Positions 12,361 through 24,423 of a stretch of 64,000 nucleotides of DNA are shown here, piece by piece. This DNA comes from Lobosporangium transversale (lineage: Eukaryota; Mortierellomycota; Mortierellomycetes; Mortierellales; Mortierellaceae). The stretch is from contig NW_019029002.1 of NCBI RefSeq assembly GCF_002105155.1, positions 186,001-250,000 on the forward strand, written 5' to 3'. The notes beneath the pieces are model-generated. The model was given only the letters and a program-made list of their open reading frames with translations, searched no databases and was not told the origin of the DNA. Every line of letters starts with the position of its first letter. The stretch's first letter is position 1. Position numbers and translations under genes: made by a program.

Positions 12361-13826
12361 CTAGAGTCTGGCTTTGATCTCGTTCGGTCCATGAACATAC
12401 TTTCGCACATTCATTCCCTTTTTAGACTTTGTAATATGAATTCGATGTCTGTGCCCCTTCTTCACATGAGTGGAGTGACCCTCGTCTCCAGGCAAAATAC
12501 CACTCAAATGTACACCGTTTTCGTCCTGTGACTCGACCACAAACTCTGGCATGGTGTTTACGATTTCGAGGTCCTTGAAATACTCCAAAAGGTCTTCATG
12601 TTTCTTGACTGGCAATAAATTTGCCAAAGTCACGAACTGGGGAGGCAAAAATGTCTGAATAGTATTATTACGATAGGCTTCAAGAGCCTCCTCAGGTGTA
12701 AACCAATCCAAGCGTGTTGTTTCCTTGCCATCCGCAAAGACTCTTGAATCTGAGAACGAGCTCCTGGACCATGGCAATACCGTCAAATAAAAGTGAGTAT
12801 GAAATCGCTTTGTTTCCATTGGTGGAGTGATCCAAGAGGAGAAATGTGATAATCGCTCAACTGCAGGCTTGATATGATGCGATGTACAGAGGTTGTAGAA
12901 TTCTTCGCCATTAGCATGTACACGATCTCGCCAAACTTTGATCTCCTCATCTGACAACTCCGTAAGAGGATCACAAACAAGGACACCCGATTCTTCAAAG
13001 GCTTCTCGGATAGCACAAATAGCACTGCAGAGTGGTGGATCATTAGGGTTCTTGGATTTGTAATTCAACAGAGTAGCCCAACGAGGATCATGGTCCGCTT
13101 TATCCACATTTCCTCCTGAAAAATTGCCACGAATTATTTTGTTAGTTACATACACATGAATAAAAAAAAAAAAAAAAAAAAAAAGGTAAGCAAAATAAGG
13201 AATGTAATATTCGGGGAATACAAACCTGGGAAGACATGGGCACTAGCAGAAGTTCCAATCCGTCCACGCTGCAGCAAAAGAAGCTTGTAATTGGCTTTTC
13301 CGGGCTCGACTTTAGACCTGGAAATAGGGGCAGCAATGATAAGAGTAGCTGAAGGCCTCAATTGTTCCAAATTGGATGACATTTTGGCTAGTACAGTTGA
13401 AGCAATATAATACAAAGAAAAAAAAAGATAGAGATAAGGACCGAGACAGAAGCAGAAGCAGAGACAAAGAGGAGAAGGAAGAAAAAGAGAAAGACATTTC
13501 AAGCTCGGTAAGTATAAATAGAGAGAATGAATAAAGCGCAGATACAAGACTGCTATCGGGTTGAAACAGCATGCTCTATTACCGCTTGTAGTGAAGTGAG
13601 AGAGCTGCTGGTAATAATTTAGAGTGGACACGGACAAAGGCTTAGAGCGTTTTTGTTGTGGAGCTGAATGGATAAACAATGAGTATGGAGCACGGACGTG
13701 CGAAGTATTGAAAAGAGGAGAAAGTGATGAAGTGGCTCTCAAATGAGGTGATTGTGTAAATGATGAAAGATTATTCAATCTCGTTCGTGCAGAGAAAGCC
13801 AATGCATTCTTTAACAATGGAATCAT
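12361..13826 (-). CDS. NUDT19: Nudix hydrolase, NUDT19 type (probable CoA diphosphatase)
   Basis: Exons 13826-13583, 13387-13226 and 13115-12361 give 386 residues (human NUDT19 375). The long-spaced Nudix signature runs from VFPGGNVDKAD to AIREAFEESGVLV, as in the NUDT19/RP2 branch that cleaves CoA and acyl-CoA. The last three residues, ARL, fit a type 1 peroxisomal signal. The first exon encodes an Arg/Ser-rich, acid-free leader (MIPLLKNALAFSARTRLNN) typical of a mitochondrial presequence. It joins in frame through a GTAATA donor and TAG acceptor placed 5 bases before an internal ATG (13382-13380), from which a 303-residue form without the leader could start. Ends 81 bp from the convergent MLH1 stop. 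The start choice is inference; the Nudix core is firm. Confidence 0.85.
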
Positions 13827-14020
13827 TTGTGTTGCAGCTGGGCACTCTTAAGTTTTTATTTTCGTTTTTCGGCTCGGAAGATAGAAGTGAACATGACAAA
13901 AAGAAAGGGAAACCGGAAAAAAGTACCCGTCCTTTATTCTAACTTTTAACAAACCATTCCCTTGCTTTTTATAAAGCCGTTCTGCATTTTGCAGTTGGGA
14001 CCTTGCTCAAGTCACCATTT

Positions 14021-14991
14021 CTATATGATCAATGGCAATGTGTTTTCATATTCAACAGAGATCGATCTGGGGTGCAGGCCAAAGAGGCACCAATCGCCAA
14101 TTTTCTGTGAAATTTAAGGGATCGTGGGAACAAATCAGTCAATGCAACATTTCTTCAAAGCAGGACAAAAAAAAAAAAGATCTTACAAGTCTTGCAGATT
14201 TCATAATTTCTGCCATCCTCATGGGTCCTTTTGAATTTTGATCAAGCGTTTCGATTCGACTTCTAACGTCATACCCCCTCCCCTTGCTCTTATCGACTTG
14301 ATGGGGTACATCCTTTTGCAATGAATGAGCAACGGATTGCCTTCGATTATTCCGAGGAATCTTTGACAGATGAACAAGCGAATCAGTTGCATATCTCCAG
14401 CCTGCGCTTTGATCCGGTTTTACATGACATGTTGCCAGAACAGAAGGCGTTTGTTCCTCAGGGTGAATAGGGACAGACATAGTAGTCACCTTTGAAAGAA
14501 TGAGTTCAAAGACAGATATCATGTAGTAGCATAAATAACACCAATCACGTCTTTTGTCATCCTACCAAAACCGTGAGGTTAAAGTCAATAGCTATACGTC
14601 GAAGTTCTCTTGATAAATGCATCATAGTAGCATATCCTAAATTGTTTATCCAAAAGACTGTATAAACAAGTGGAGGCCTCAACATAAATAATACATGTCA
14701 ATAAGTCAAGAATCAATCGACTAACCAGTGTTGTTATCATTCTGCATTAGCTTCGTAAGCACTTCGCTCATGGAATCAATTACAATGAGCCGTATAGACG
14801 ACAAGGATGCGACAGTAGGTTGCTCAAGGCCCTTCCTTATTGACTCAATTGCATTTATGATGTCAAAAATATCTTGACAAGCACAAAGATGGATCCTTGA
14901 GAGAATTTCCAGAGCTTGCTCCTAGAAATCCAGATTGAGATATTGAGTTATTCGTGGATTAAAGTGCAGATCCTGATTGGGAACTCTACAT

Positions 14992-15026
<35 letters not shown>

Positions 15027-15832
15027 ACCTCCGACGCTACATACTTTAGGCACATCAAAGTCTTCTTGTTGAGATAGTTGGGTCTGGATAATATCTGAGG
15101 TTCGTTGACCAGAGAATCCTCCGTCAAGGGTATCAATCCAGATAGCATACGATGACCTGTCTTGGATCAGCATGGTAGACATGGTACTGAGGCACAACTG
15201 TGTCTTGCCAGAGCCTGAGATTCCACAAATCTCGCTGACTTCTCCTGTAGACCAGCCCTGACCACCAAGAAGCTCATCAACTCTATTAAATGGTAACATT
15301 TAGTTTTTAATATTTATTACAAAAGCTGTTTTAGACATTTAATATGGACACTACGTACGTTGACAATCCGGTTGACAAGTGTTGGAGATTTGTCTCTGAA
15401 CATAAATCTGATGCTGCCACCGCATCTGGTATGGCATTGAGCATGATAGGAAAAATGAGTCTATCAAGCAAACTCTCAATGGCCTGAGGATAAAAAGATA
15501 TAAAGTGAATTACAACCTCTTTTGTAACAAAGATAAAGTCTTTACGATTCAATCACTTTGTCGGCTTTGTATTATCATACGGCTTTTGTGATACGACCAT
15601 TTGATTTTGCGACGACTGCATTGGGATCTAAAACTAGGTTGGAATCTGCATATTTACAATACAATTAATGGATTGGAAGAAAGAATTTGGTTTTACAATG
15701 TCAAGTCGTTCTGATTCACTCATTTCACTTATTCACTGCACCTGTTTTGATGCCATGAGCTATAATCTCATTCAACAAGATTCTGTCGCGTGGAATCAGA
15801 TTCTCATTTAAATAAGACTTGAGCAACGGCAT
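14021..15832 (-). CDS. RAD51D: RAD51 paralog, RAD51D type
   Basis: Eight exons: 15832-15742, 15645-15581, 15483-15359, 15282-15045, 14921-14726, 14636-14566, 14489-14187 and 14104-14021, giving 390 residues (human RAD51D 328). RecA-fold ATPase that helps load RAD51 at breaks in homologous recombination. The family opening LSTGLSTVDELLGG leads to Walker A GISGSGKT (about residues 112-119). Walker B is IRLIVIDS (about 217-223), followed by YATMMHLSRELRRIA, which matches the RAD51D segment after Walker B. The end, IMKSARL then KIGDWCLFG, parallels the AKSSR...DIGTWG end of RAD51D. The family's NHI strand is not conserved here; exon 7 carries about 75 extra low-conservation residues. All junctions keep frame. 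Confidence 0.85.
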
Positions 15833-17029
15833 TGTTTTTTTTTTATTATTATTTTTTTAAAGTCTCAAGTTGTGTTCTTTCCACAAGACCATCCAAATGC
15901 TTTATACACCGTCACAAATTATGGTGAAAGCTTCCAAAGTCCTACCCAGTGCATCTTTCCAATATATTTCTCTCGGAATAGACCTCATAACGGTCTTTGT
16001 GTTGCGTATGCGAGCAAATCCCTATATGCTATCACTACGATGTCTCCAGCTGACATTCGCGTATAATAGCGGTGCCTGCTTCAAAGGGACACCCAGTTAT
16101 TTTGACGCATAAAAGAGACAAGGGGTTCTGAGATTCCAAAAATTCTTTTCCAAACTTTGAGCTCATGCTAAGCACGGGCTGAATTAGGGGTTTTGTTGCG
16201 CGCTCCAAATGAGTTTGCTACTTTTCTTCCGGCGGCCCTCCACCCAAGTAAAGAGCTACTGTTGTTATGCTCGATTCAGATTTACATTCAACTGAGTTGT
16301 CCATGAAAAAATAACAGATGTTGTTTTTCAAGGACTACCGACGTGGTCAACGATGTGGTTCCTGTGTATGTTGCCTCGGCCAATCAGATCAGTAGAAAAC
16401 TTTCCAATATGAACAGGCCAAGCCTATATGGTGGCCTGAGCGCACAAAAAAAAATCCACTACCACTCTCTCTTAATCGCATTATTTCACCTCTTTTTTAG
16501 TTTTATTGCGCCTGGTACTTTCATCAGGACATCGCAAACGCTGGTAAGGTTAATAGGTTACAGATAAAGAAAGCATGCAGGCACCATAAAACATGAGTTT
16601 ATTGTAATGTAAAGGAAGATGTTACTCGTTGCCTGAAAAATGTCACCATCACAGATCTTGAACAAGAGGAGGATGCTGCCAGCACCAGTAATACTATCGG
16701 AAGACTCACGTCACGCAAGGAAACAATTCCAACTTGCAAGTGTCTCAAGCGATCAAGGAAAATTACGACGATGAGCAGTCAGAACCGGAGATTCAGGAGG
16801 AAATGTGGGGTGGTGACCACGCAAGTCTACCTTTTTGAGCTCTAAGGGTCTAAGTGTATTTCAAATAGTCCTTACGGAGAGTTGGATGCTCTACTCCATG
16901 GCCTGTTACAAGCTGACATAAAAGCGAAATGTGATACCCGGAAAACTTACCTTCGTAATAATATTGAAAAAAACAATAAAACCCCGTCAGGTGAATATTA
17001 AAGTGCACCACCAATCTATGTCCCTTAAA

Positions 17030-17066
<37 letters not shown>

Positions 17067-17529
17067 ATTCATTTAATGCATGCGTAGTTAAGCCCCGGCT
17101 TCCTTTCCCTCTAGTCTTAGGAGGTTTGCAGTTACTAGGGTCATAAAAGTCTTCATCAGAGACCTAGGATGGCACAACACAAGCTACTTCGCGAATATTT
17201 TTTGATGATCGGCATTAAAAGTGAATACAAATTTAGCGATTGGCCATCTTTCCCTGACCTGATTGGTTGCCACCAATTACCAAGAGGTCAAGGTAGCGAG
17301 AGGCTATTGGTGAATGATTTAGTATGGAAAGCACCGTCGCTTTCCTATGGATGAATATTTATATACTCATTGCAGTTGTCTCTCCATCTTTATTTTTCTG
17401 TAAAAGTGGCTCTCGGTAGCTTTCGTTAGATCCAGTGAGCAGTCTGCTATTCTAAGAACAGCCACTGCTCTAAGAGCGGACATGTTCAGTTGCCAAGTAG
17501 ACAATCAAGAGAATATCAACTCAATCTAC
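15833..17529. other. 1.7-kb stretch without an intact gene
   Basis: Left flank of element A. Short coding-like remnants occur near 16615-16840 (acidic, with several frame changes), but I recognise no family. An A-run of more than 30 bases lies at about 17031-17064. No RNA gene seen. Confidence 0.4.
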
Positions 17530-18079
17530 GGCGACTGTTCGATGCTTGTTGGTTTTCCAAATCTGCTCTGATTTCACCATAATTTAGCAGAATTGATTAG
17601 CATCCCCTGAATAGCTGCCATCCAAAGGGATTAACTTCGAATGGACAGGATTTACTGTGTTGTTCAAAACAATAAAACTTGACTGAAAGTCTGCTAATCC
17701 TCAAACCATGAGGCAAATAATGCCTCTGAACGCTTCAATAGGATTATGGCGAGCTTTTGGGGTGCAGAAAAGACAAGATTGTCTCTTTTGAGCAATGAAG
17801 GATATAGGATTTGTTCCTTGGAGGCAAACTTTTTTAAAACCACGCTTGTTGCTAGTAAAAACACAAATGGTTCCCGTTTTCCGCATACTTTCAGCGCTTC
17901 CACAATCCAAGGGCTGTGATGTAGCCATTAAATGTTACATGTTTGTCGAAGTGTTGACACATCCCTTGCAAAAGTTCAGATGTATGCTAAGAATATTGTT
18001 TAAGGGACGTAGAGTGGTCAATAGCATGTGGCAGTATTCAGGTGTTTATACAGTATCAGATGGAGTCCGAACAGTCGCC
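17530..18079 (+). repeat. Left terminal direct repeat of element A
   Basis: 550 bp, nearly identical in the same orientation to 27455-28003. It begins GGCGACTGTTCG and ends CGAACAGTCGCC, so each copy on its own looks like a small inverted-repeat element. About a dozen differences from the right copy, mostly transitions. A short open frame inside (17795-18103) is probably not a gene. Confidence 0.9.
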
Positions 18080-18211
18080 ATATTCGGATGGATTGTAAAT
18101 TGAAGTGAATATTTGAATAGGTAGGATGAAAATAAAGTGAACACATGGAATAATATAGAGGAGTTGTAATAAAGCGCTTTATATCCAATAGCTTGCAAAG
18201 AGTATATCTGT

Positions 18212-19600
18212 ATGAGCGCTGTTTCTGAGGAATATGTACGCCTTGTTGAGGCTCAGTGGAGGTTCATGCAAGAGGAGTGGCCAGCTATAAAGAAAGCCAA
18301 GTTTCATCGCACAGAGATGAAAGAGATATCTGACGTAACACACGTCAAGTCAATGGTGCTTGACCGTCTAGGATTCATCCCTACGTTCTTTTTTCTGACA
18401 CAAGTATTTGGAGTGCGTGACTATGGTAGCCCATATCGTAATGTCGAAAAGGGTCTTCTGCTCCTGTATGCACTAATCACAGGAGATTCATTGTCTACAA
18501 TGTCAAGGTTCATACCAAAGACGTCCTTTTACGACTTGCACAGGGAATTTTATCTTCGGGACCCTGTGAAACTACATGATGACATAACCTCAATGATGAG
18601 AGATATGTGCTCGAGTTTGAAGCTACGATTGCTACTTGCCAAGAACAACCCTGATCCATTCAAGCATGTGACATTGAATCTAGACGGACATGACACAAGA
18701 GTCAGCTACATCGGTGCTGACAAGCCAAGTCTCTACTCTTATAAACTCAAGAAGTCGGGTTTTCGTATTCAAGTGTGTTCAGACATGAACAATATCATAT
18801 TGTTTGCATCCAAGCCAGCTCCTTGTCGAGATTTCAATGATGGGACTATGCTTGTGAAGATGAACATTGCATCGCATATACACAAGCTGGACTGTGTTGC
18901 TCTTGATGGTGGCTACAGTGGGTTCGTTAGACAAATTGTCGAACCATCAAATGCACTGTCCTACGAAAATTTCTCTTATCCTGTGCGCAAGACTAGGGGG
19001 ATCGCCATGACAGACCAAGAGTTACATTACAATAAAGCGTTTGGTGGGTTTCGGTCAAGCATCGAAGGGTGCTTTGGAGACATGCAATCCACCTTCTCCA
19101 AGTTCACACACGACGCTCCCATCCGTTTCTCAGACGCAAAGACGTTTGATCTCCAATTCAAGCTTTGTTGCCTGCTTATGAATATCAAGAGAGTCGTGTC
19201 AATCCATAATATCCCCACTCAGACGCACCACACATTCTGGATGCAAGATGCGTTTGACTTTCCAGACAATAATGAGTATCAGGTTGCTTATGAGAAGCTC
19301 CCCAGCATCAAAGTCAAACTAAATCATGGTCGAAGTCTTTTAGAACTACAAGAAGCGTTCCTATCTGTAGCTAGTTCGCAGCCTAACATACTAGACACTG
19401 CAGATGAGACTATGGCAGAGACAGCGCAGGAGGGATACGAGGTTGCTAGGATTTTAGACCATCGCGGGGAAGGTGAGGACATGGAGTTTCTGGTTCAATG
19501 GGAAGGCTTCGATATCTCTGAGGCAACATGGGTGGCTCTACAGCATTCCAACTACAAACAGTGCATCCAAGACTATTGGAGAACCAAAATCAGCTTCTAG
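18212..19600 (+). CDS. DDE transposase with C-terminal chromodomain (element A)
   Basis: Single exon, 462 residues, ATG at 18212. It has the layout of DDE_Tnp_4/PIF-Harbinger-like transposases: first Asp in LNLDGHD (Asp158), second in ALDGGY (Asp232), Glu in SSIEGCFGDM (Glu285). Residues about 409-462 form a chromodomain (YEVARILDHRGEGEDMEFL, then VQWEGFD and ATW), which elsewhere binds methylated histone tails and could steer insertion. The 461-residue homolog in element B has the same parts. It would cut the element ends; both ends lie within reach of conserved inverted repeats. The frame is intact, so it could be active. Subfamily placement is inference because the chromodomain fusion is unusual. 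Confidence 0.85.
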   Translation: MSAVSEEYVRLVEAQWRFMQEEWPAIKKAKFHRTEMKEISDVTHVKSMVLDRLGFIPTFFFLTQVFGVRDYGSPYRNVEKGLLLLYALITGDSLSTMSRFIPKTSFYDLHREFYLRDPVKLHDDITSMMRDMCSSLKLRLLLAKNNPDPFKHVTLNLDGHDTRVSYIGADKPSLYSYKLKKSGFRIQVCSDMNNIILFASKPAPCRDFNDGTMLVKMNIASHIHKLDCVALDGGYSGFVRQIVEPSNALSYENFSYPVRKTRGIAMTDQELHYNKAFGGFRSSIEGCFGDMQSTFSKFTHDAPIRFSDAKTFDLQFKLCCLLMNIKRVVSIHNIPTQTHHTFWMQDAFDFPDNNEYQVAYEKLPSIKVKLNHGRSLLELQEAFLSVASSQPNILDTADETMAETAQEGYEVARILDHRGEGEDMEFLVQWEGFDISEATWVALQHSNYKQCIQDYWRTKISF

Positions 19601-19649
19601 AGACCGATTGCACGTACTTTCAAAAACCATCATGACGCGCACAGACCAT

Positions 19650-19700
19650 GGGGGCGACTTTCCAAATTCTTTTATAGAGATGAAATCCAAAGTCGCCCCC
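19650..19700 (+). repeat. Palindrome R1 of element A
   Basis: 51 bp: left arm GGGGGCGACTTT, AT-rich centre (AATTCTTTTATAGAGATG), right arm AAAGTCGCCCCC. Flanks CAGACCAT and GGTTAAATATT recur at the other copies. It lies between the converging transposase and primase-helicase genes. Confidence 0.9.
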
Positions 19701-19770
19701 GGTTAAATATTAATCCATGACTTTTCAAAAAGAATACAATATCGTAATCTGCTCAAGCCCTCCGTTGTAT

Positions 19771-22700
19771 TCATTTAGTTCCATCATTGAAGAAACCTTC
19801 CCAATTCTTCCCTACTTCCCTCATGTATTTTATATGATAGCTTGTGGCTTTCTTGTTAGTTCCAACTATATGAATACCAAAAACCTCATTCAAGACAGAG
19901 TTGACAAAGTTCTGCCGGTTTCTGAAGTTCCAGTTGCTATGAGATGGGTACGGGATTAGAAGTTGTGTGCAAATATTCCGCATGTTTGACGATAGCGATT
20001 CCCATTGCTCATCCAGGCTTGATTTGAGAGCAGTGGATGCTCTACATTTGGGATCAAATGGGGAGTCATAACCACAGGCAAAGAGGATGTCTTTTGCATA
20101 CTTTAGTTTGGTATACTTTGAATGATGTAGTCTATGTAGTATGGCGCCAGTGTCCCTCCTTTCTTGATCTTTCCCCAGAGGATACGAGTCGCTCTGCTTT
20201 GTCATCTTCAACTCTGGGTCGTTCTTCAAGGCTCGCAGATTCTGAAAGACCTTCATCTCTTTTGGGTTACTGTAGGTCTGCACCCATTCAGGCGTAAGGA
20301 TAGATGGGTCCTCAATGCCGTAGGCGTCCATAATCCTGAATTTTTGTACTGCGTAATACTCTTCAGTAGAAAGGTCTGACCTTGTTTCCAGTCGTAGTAA
20401 TTCTTCGTAATCAATTACCTTGGCCTCCGATATCCCTGTATACTTGGCTTGAAGTAGGGTGGCTGTCCTCTGTTTCAGAGATTCAGAAACCTTAAGGTCC
20501 TTGGGCTGATTAGATAGCCCAACAACTCTGCAGCCAGCCTGAACCATTTGAGCAATGAAACGCTGAAGAAAATCATTCATTGATAGATGCTTCTTTATCA
20601 GTGCATTGATGAATATTGTGTAGTAAATATCGCCAACATCATGCTTCACTCCAGGACCTTGCCCTACCCTCAGATCAAGCGGAAAGCCATTCGTATCCAT
20701 AGCGCATCCCTTGATTTGAACCTCTTGGCTGCAAAGATACTTGACTATTTCGTTGTGTGTTGTTGGAAGATTGTTTATTGAATTGCTGATATAGACAAGG
20801 TATTCTTTTTGCTGGACGTGCCGTACTCTTCTGAGCATTTGCCTACATGTCTCTACATTGACTTTACTTTGTGACATGAAAAATCCTGCAACATAATCAA
20901 AGTGTTGCATGTTACAATCAAGCCCAACTGTGATGGTTGGAGTATGAATAAAATAGTCGAGAGTTGGTGCGATTTCATTAATATTCTGTGCAAATGCCCT
21001 CTTCTCCAACTCCAGGGAATTCGCAGTGATGCACATCCCAATGAACCCCATATCCTTCAATTCACTATGTAAACTTTCAGCATCTTCAGCCTTCTGTGTG
21101 CTACATATCCACACTTTCTTTCCAGACTTGACTAAGTTAATAACCTTTAACTTCAGAGAAGCCTCATTCTCATAAAGAGAGACGAGATCTCCTTGCTGTG
21201 GCTTGAATGTATTATGGATAATGTGGACATCATCTCGAAGCTCCTTGATGACCTGAACGTCTCGGTCTGTTAGATCAGCATCCAAGGCAATCACCTTCCT
21301 GGATACCTTAATGAAGTCTCGTAATATATCATTATTGGCCTTGTGGAAGCCCCTCATGGTGGCGACACTTGTCATCTGATCAAAGATAGATGACACTTCA
21401 TCCAGAACCAGAACAACATCCATGGTGTAGTATGCAAGATCCAGTTTATGTAAAGATTCGGCTTGTATGACAATCTTCTGACCTTTGATATAAGTGGAGG
21501 GAAAATCCAAATAGCTTTTAAACCCGAGTCTCTTCTCTAGACTGGAGGCTAGTGTCTGTCTTGGAGATATTGCAAGATACGTCAACTTTGGGTTCATTTG
21601 AATAAACTGCTCCAAGAATGTCGTTTTTCCAGTGCCAGTCTCGCTCCTTATCAAGAGACTCATCGGTGATTTGTGGTATTTGATGTAGGGTGACGCATAC
21701 ACTTCGCCTGGATGCAAGTGCTGATCTGTGTCCAACGTAGCAAGATGTTGTCTCAGGACAATCTTTTCGCCGAAATCCAATTCCCCGACGAGGATATTGC
21801 GGGATAAACCCTCGGCAATAGCTCTGTAGCAATACAGCGTCACTCTTCCATTTCGACTCACTTGAAGATAGCCATTCTCGTTGTCGTGTCTTCTCTTGCA
21901 TACATCGCATTGACCAGATTGAACTCGTTGCAGCTTATAGATCCCACCTTGGCCATCATACTGTATTCTGTATAGGTTTGCATGCTTGTACTGTGCAAAT
22001 ATTCTATGTACAGCATCAGAGACGACAGATACGGACAACTGGTGTGGTAATGTCATATCTCTAGATGCATCTCCAAGTGCTGCTGAAATTGACGGTATCT
22101 GGTTACGCTGGCGCCTTGAGAACCTGTCGGCAGCTGGAGATTTTTCCACTTTGATACTATTGGGCTGAACATTGGTGATGAAAAATTCTGCATCCAATGC
22201 ATGCATAGATGGCTGATGCCATGGGGCACGGATGAAACGTCTGGTTATGTCTCTACGTTTCGAGCTTCCGAGACATCGGATGCTTCTGCTTCTTGAGTAT
22301 ACACCTGAATCAATGTACTTGAGCAGATTACCTTCATTCTGATCCTGGTCAGCTTTGATATCATTGAAAAAATCAAGCAGGAATGTCCGAAGGTGTCTGT
22401 GATTGTTCTCGAATGTGTACGTTGGTATCATGACATGTAATGATATCTTTTTATGAGTGGATGAAGTCAAGATTCGGCATTGATTCTCGGTGACGGGATA
22501 TTTCGGTGCATATTGGTTGCGAGCAGCAAGAAACTCACTAAACACTCGTCTTTCAAGTTGCGCAATAGCATCGATGCCCTCGCTAGGGACGAGTGGACTA
22601 GCGCCGTCTTCGAGTGAAGGAGTATCGGTGTTTCCCTTGGAGGTCGTAGCAAGTTTCCAGTCAATGTCGTAATACTCACAACAGGGATTTCCTTCTCGGA

Positions 22701-22963
22701 TTTGCTCGAAAAAAGCATCTGTAAGGGTTCGGGAGTTTGTTATATATATCCAAAAATGTAGGTAGATCCTTGTAGCTTGCAAACTCATAAGACGACTTCT
22801 TGCCATCGGGAGAAAGGCCACTTTCGTACATCACAAAGAAAGTATTACTGTTCGCATCAGCCCATTCGTGAGCCCTTGCTTGTGGACCCAAGGTTTGCTT
22901 CTTGTCAGCAGCAAAGTAAACTGATTCAAATTTTTTGTAAGTCCGGTTTGTATTTTCAGACAT
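19771..22963 (-). CDS. Primase-helicase (UL52-type primase, zinc finger, UL9-like helicase), frameshifted, element A
   Basis: About 1,064 codons from ATG 22963 to stop 19771, with one frame break in a run of six A/T bases at 22709-22714. The N-terminal part has archaeo-eukaryotic primase motifs: YYDIDW (DhD), KISLHV (SxH) and a third site GVYSRSRSIRCL. Next is a UL52-like zinc finger (CDVCKRRH, then LYCYR). The C-terminal half is a superfamily 2 helicase of the replication-origin-binding (UL9) group: Walker A SETGTGKT, DEVSSIF, ITVGLDC and QMLRRVRH. It would unwind and prime the element's own DNA. Compared with the intact 1,018-residue copy in element B, only one base at the T-run separates the two frames, so it is a recent break, a recoding site or a base-calling error. 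Confidence 0.85.
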
Positions 22964-23057
22964 AGTAGGTAATATGTTGATAGTTTATAGTATATGAGTA
23001 GCAATTTCATTTTATTTTGTAAACTGAGTGAACAATAGACTATCATGGGAATGATTC

Positions 23058-23620
23058 TTATTTTTCTTGAGTATGGGTGTTAAAGACCTTTTGAACATAA
23101 ACGATCATCTCCTCCTCAGCCTTGCTATCCTTGAGAACGAAGTTGCGGCGGCTGAAGTCGATTGGTGCAGCCACGTCATCTTTCATCTGTAGGTAAACGT
23201 TTTCGCCTCTTGGAGAACGATCAGATCGCAACTCTGCAATCTCAACGGGGTCGAGGTCAGGATTGTCAGCAATGAACTGGTCCAAGGTACGATCGACAGC
23301 CTTGCGCTGCAGCGCAAAGAGACGATAGCCTCCAATAGGCAATGGCTGAGGCTGCCGGAACTTCAAAATAGCAAAGACCTCCTGCTTTCCATAAGGGCGA
23401 CTCAATACTCGGTCGCGGTTGGCCTCCAGGCGTGCACGCTCGCTATTGGCAAGAGCATCCTTAGTGTTCTTCAGCTCAAGTTGAGTTTCAGAAAGACAGG
23501 ATAGGGTGCCCTCAAGTTGTGCCTGTGATATTTCAAGATCATCCTTTGCATCTGCGAGTTCAAGCGAAATAGCAGCAAGCCGCTTGCGCAGTATCTCGAT
23601 GGTAGTGGGTTCTTCGCGCA
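23058..23620 (-). CDS. Coiled-coil protein with conserved C-terminal domain (element A), start unclear
   Basis: Open frame of about 187 codons ending at 23058. Residues about 5-70 form a heptad coiled coil (LAAISLELADAKDDLEIS). The C-terminal half (FAILKFRQPQPLPIGGYRLF, then NPDLDPVEIAELR and SPRGENVYLQM) is shared with the homolog in element B. Its pattern of a YR-aQ-R core followed by a NP-x-R-G-N-Y-x-M stretch recalls the DUF3627 domain that follows KilA-N in large DNA viruses; this link is by eye only. No in-frame ATG lies near the 5' end; an acceptor-like CAG at about 23622 hints at an upstream exon, but I could not join one in phase. It sits tandem behind the primase gene. Confidence 0.6.
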
Positions 23621-23980
23621 CTGTTTATGAATTGCAGAGTATTAGTTTAAGAGCAGGCTTCATTGGTGCGCGCAGAAAGCATGTACGTACTGGTTGTCTT
23701 GGCTTATAGCGACCTGGTGGAGGAATTCAGGGAGCGAAGGGAAAGGGATGGAGGAAGGGAAGGAATAAAATGGATGTTTCTCATGGCGATGAAAGTGTTT
23801 TAACATTTTGTGATGTGATAAGGAAAAGAGATGAGATGGCATAATTTCATTGGATGGAAAGTAAATCGCATGACCCTTTGACCTTATGCTCTTTATTTAA
23901 AAAAAAAGCCACACCGCCGTCTGCAGGACTTTATCAGATGTGGTGACACGGCGGCGCAGATGGGTCTGTGCACGGACCAT

Positions 23981-24030
23981 GGGGCGACTTTTCAAATTCT
24001 TATATAGAGATGAAATCCAAAGTCGCCCCC
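23981..24030 (+). repeat. Palindrome R2 of element A
   Basis: 50 bp, same orientation as R1: GGGGCGACTTT, centre AAATTCTTATATAGAGATG, AAAGTCGCCCCC. Flanks CACGGACCAT and AGTTAGATATT. It separates the coiled-coil gene from the Crinkler gene. Confidence 0.9.
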
Positions 24031-24423
24031 AGTTAGATATTCTACCGCGGCATGGCTCTGGTGGTCGCTCGCCAGAACGACAATTATAAAATATGTCTTA
24101 TAAATTGTTCTCTGAACTGAAAGCACCTGAAAGATTGTGATTGCTTTTCACGTCACAAAGAATATGACATGTGAATGATTTGAAAAAATATTCCTCAGTC
24201 CTGACTTAAAAGGAACAGATTTATCAATTGTCACTCCTTTTCCTTCGTCACGCAAGCAACTTTTTTTTTTCCTCCCTCAACTTCATCATCACAACTTACA
24301 TTGTCACAATTTTGAACCATCCTGCTACTGAATTAACATCCTTTAACATTTTTATCAAACTTTTCCTATTTTCTGCCCTCTGTCCATTTATATCCTTGTT
24401 TTTAAAAAGTTTTTGAAATCACA

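Noticed and set aside
17694-18103. Small frames in the terminal repeats of element A, duplicated in both copies
   Set aside because: They are conserved only because the repeats are copies; no family match and no sign of coding constraint.
22700-22720. Programmed -1 frameshift at the T-run of the element A primase gene
   Set aside because: A -1 slip leads into the wrong frame; the downstream conserved frame needs +1, for which no known signal is visible.
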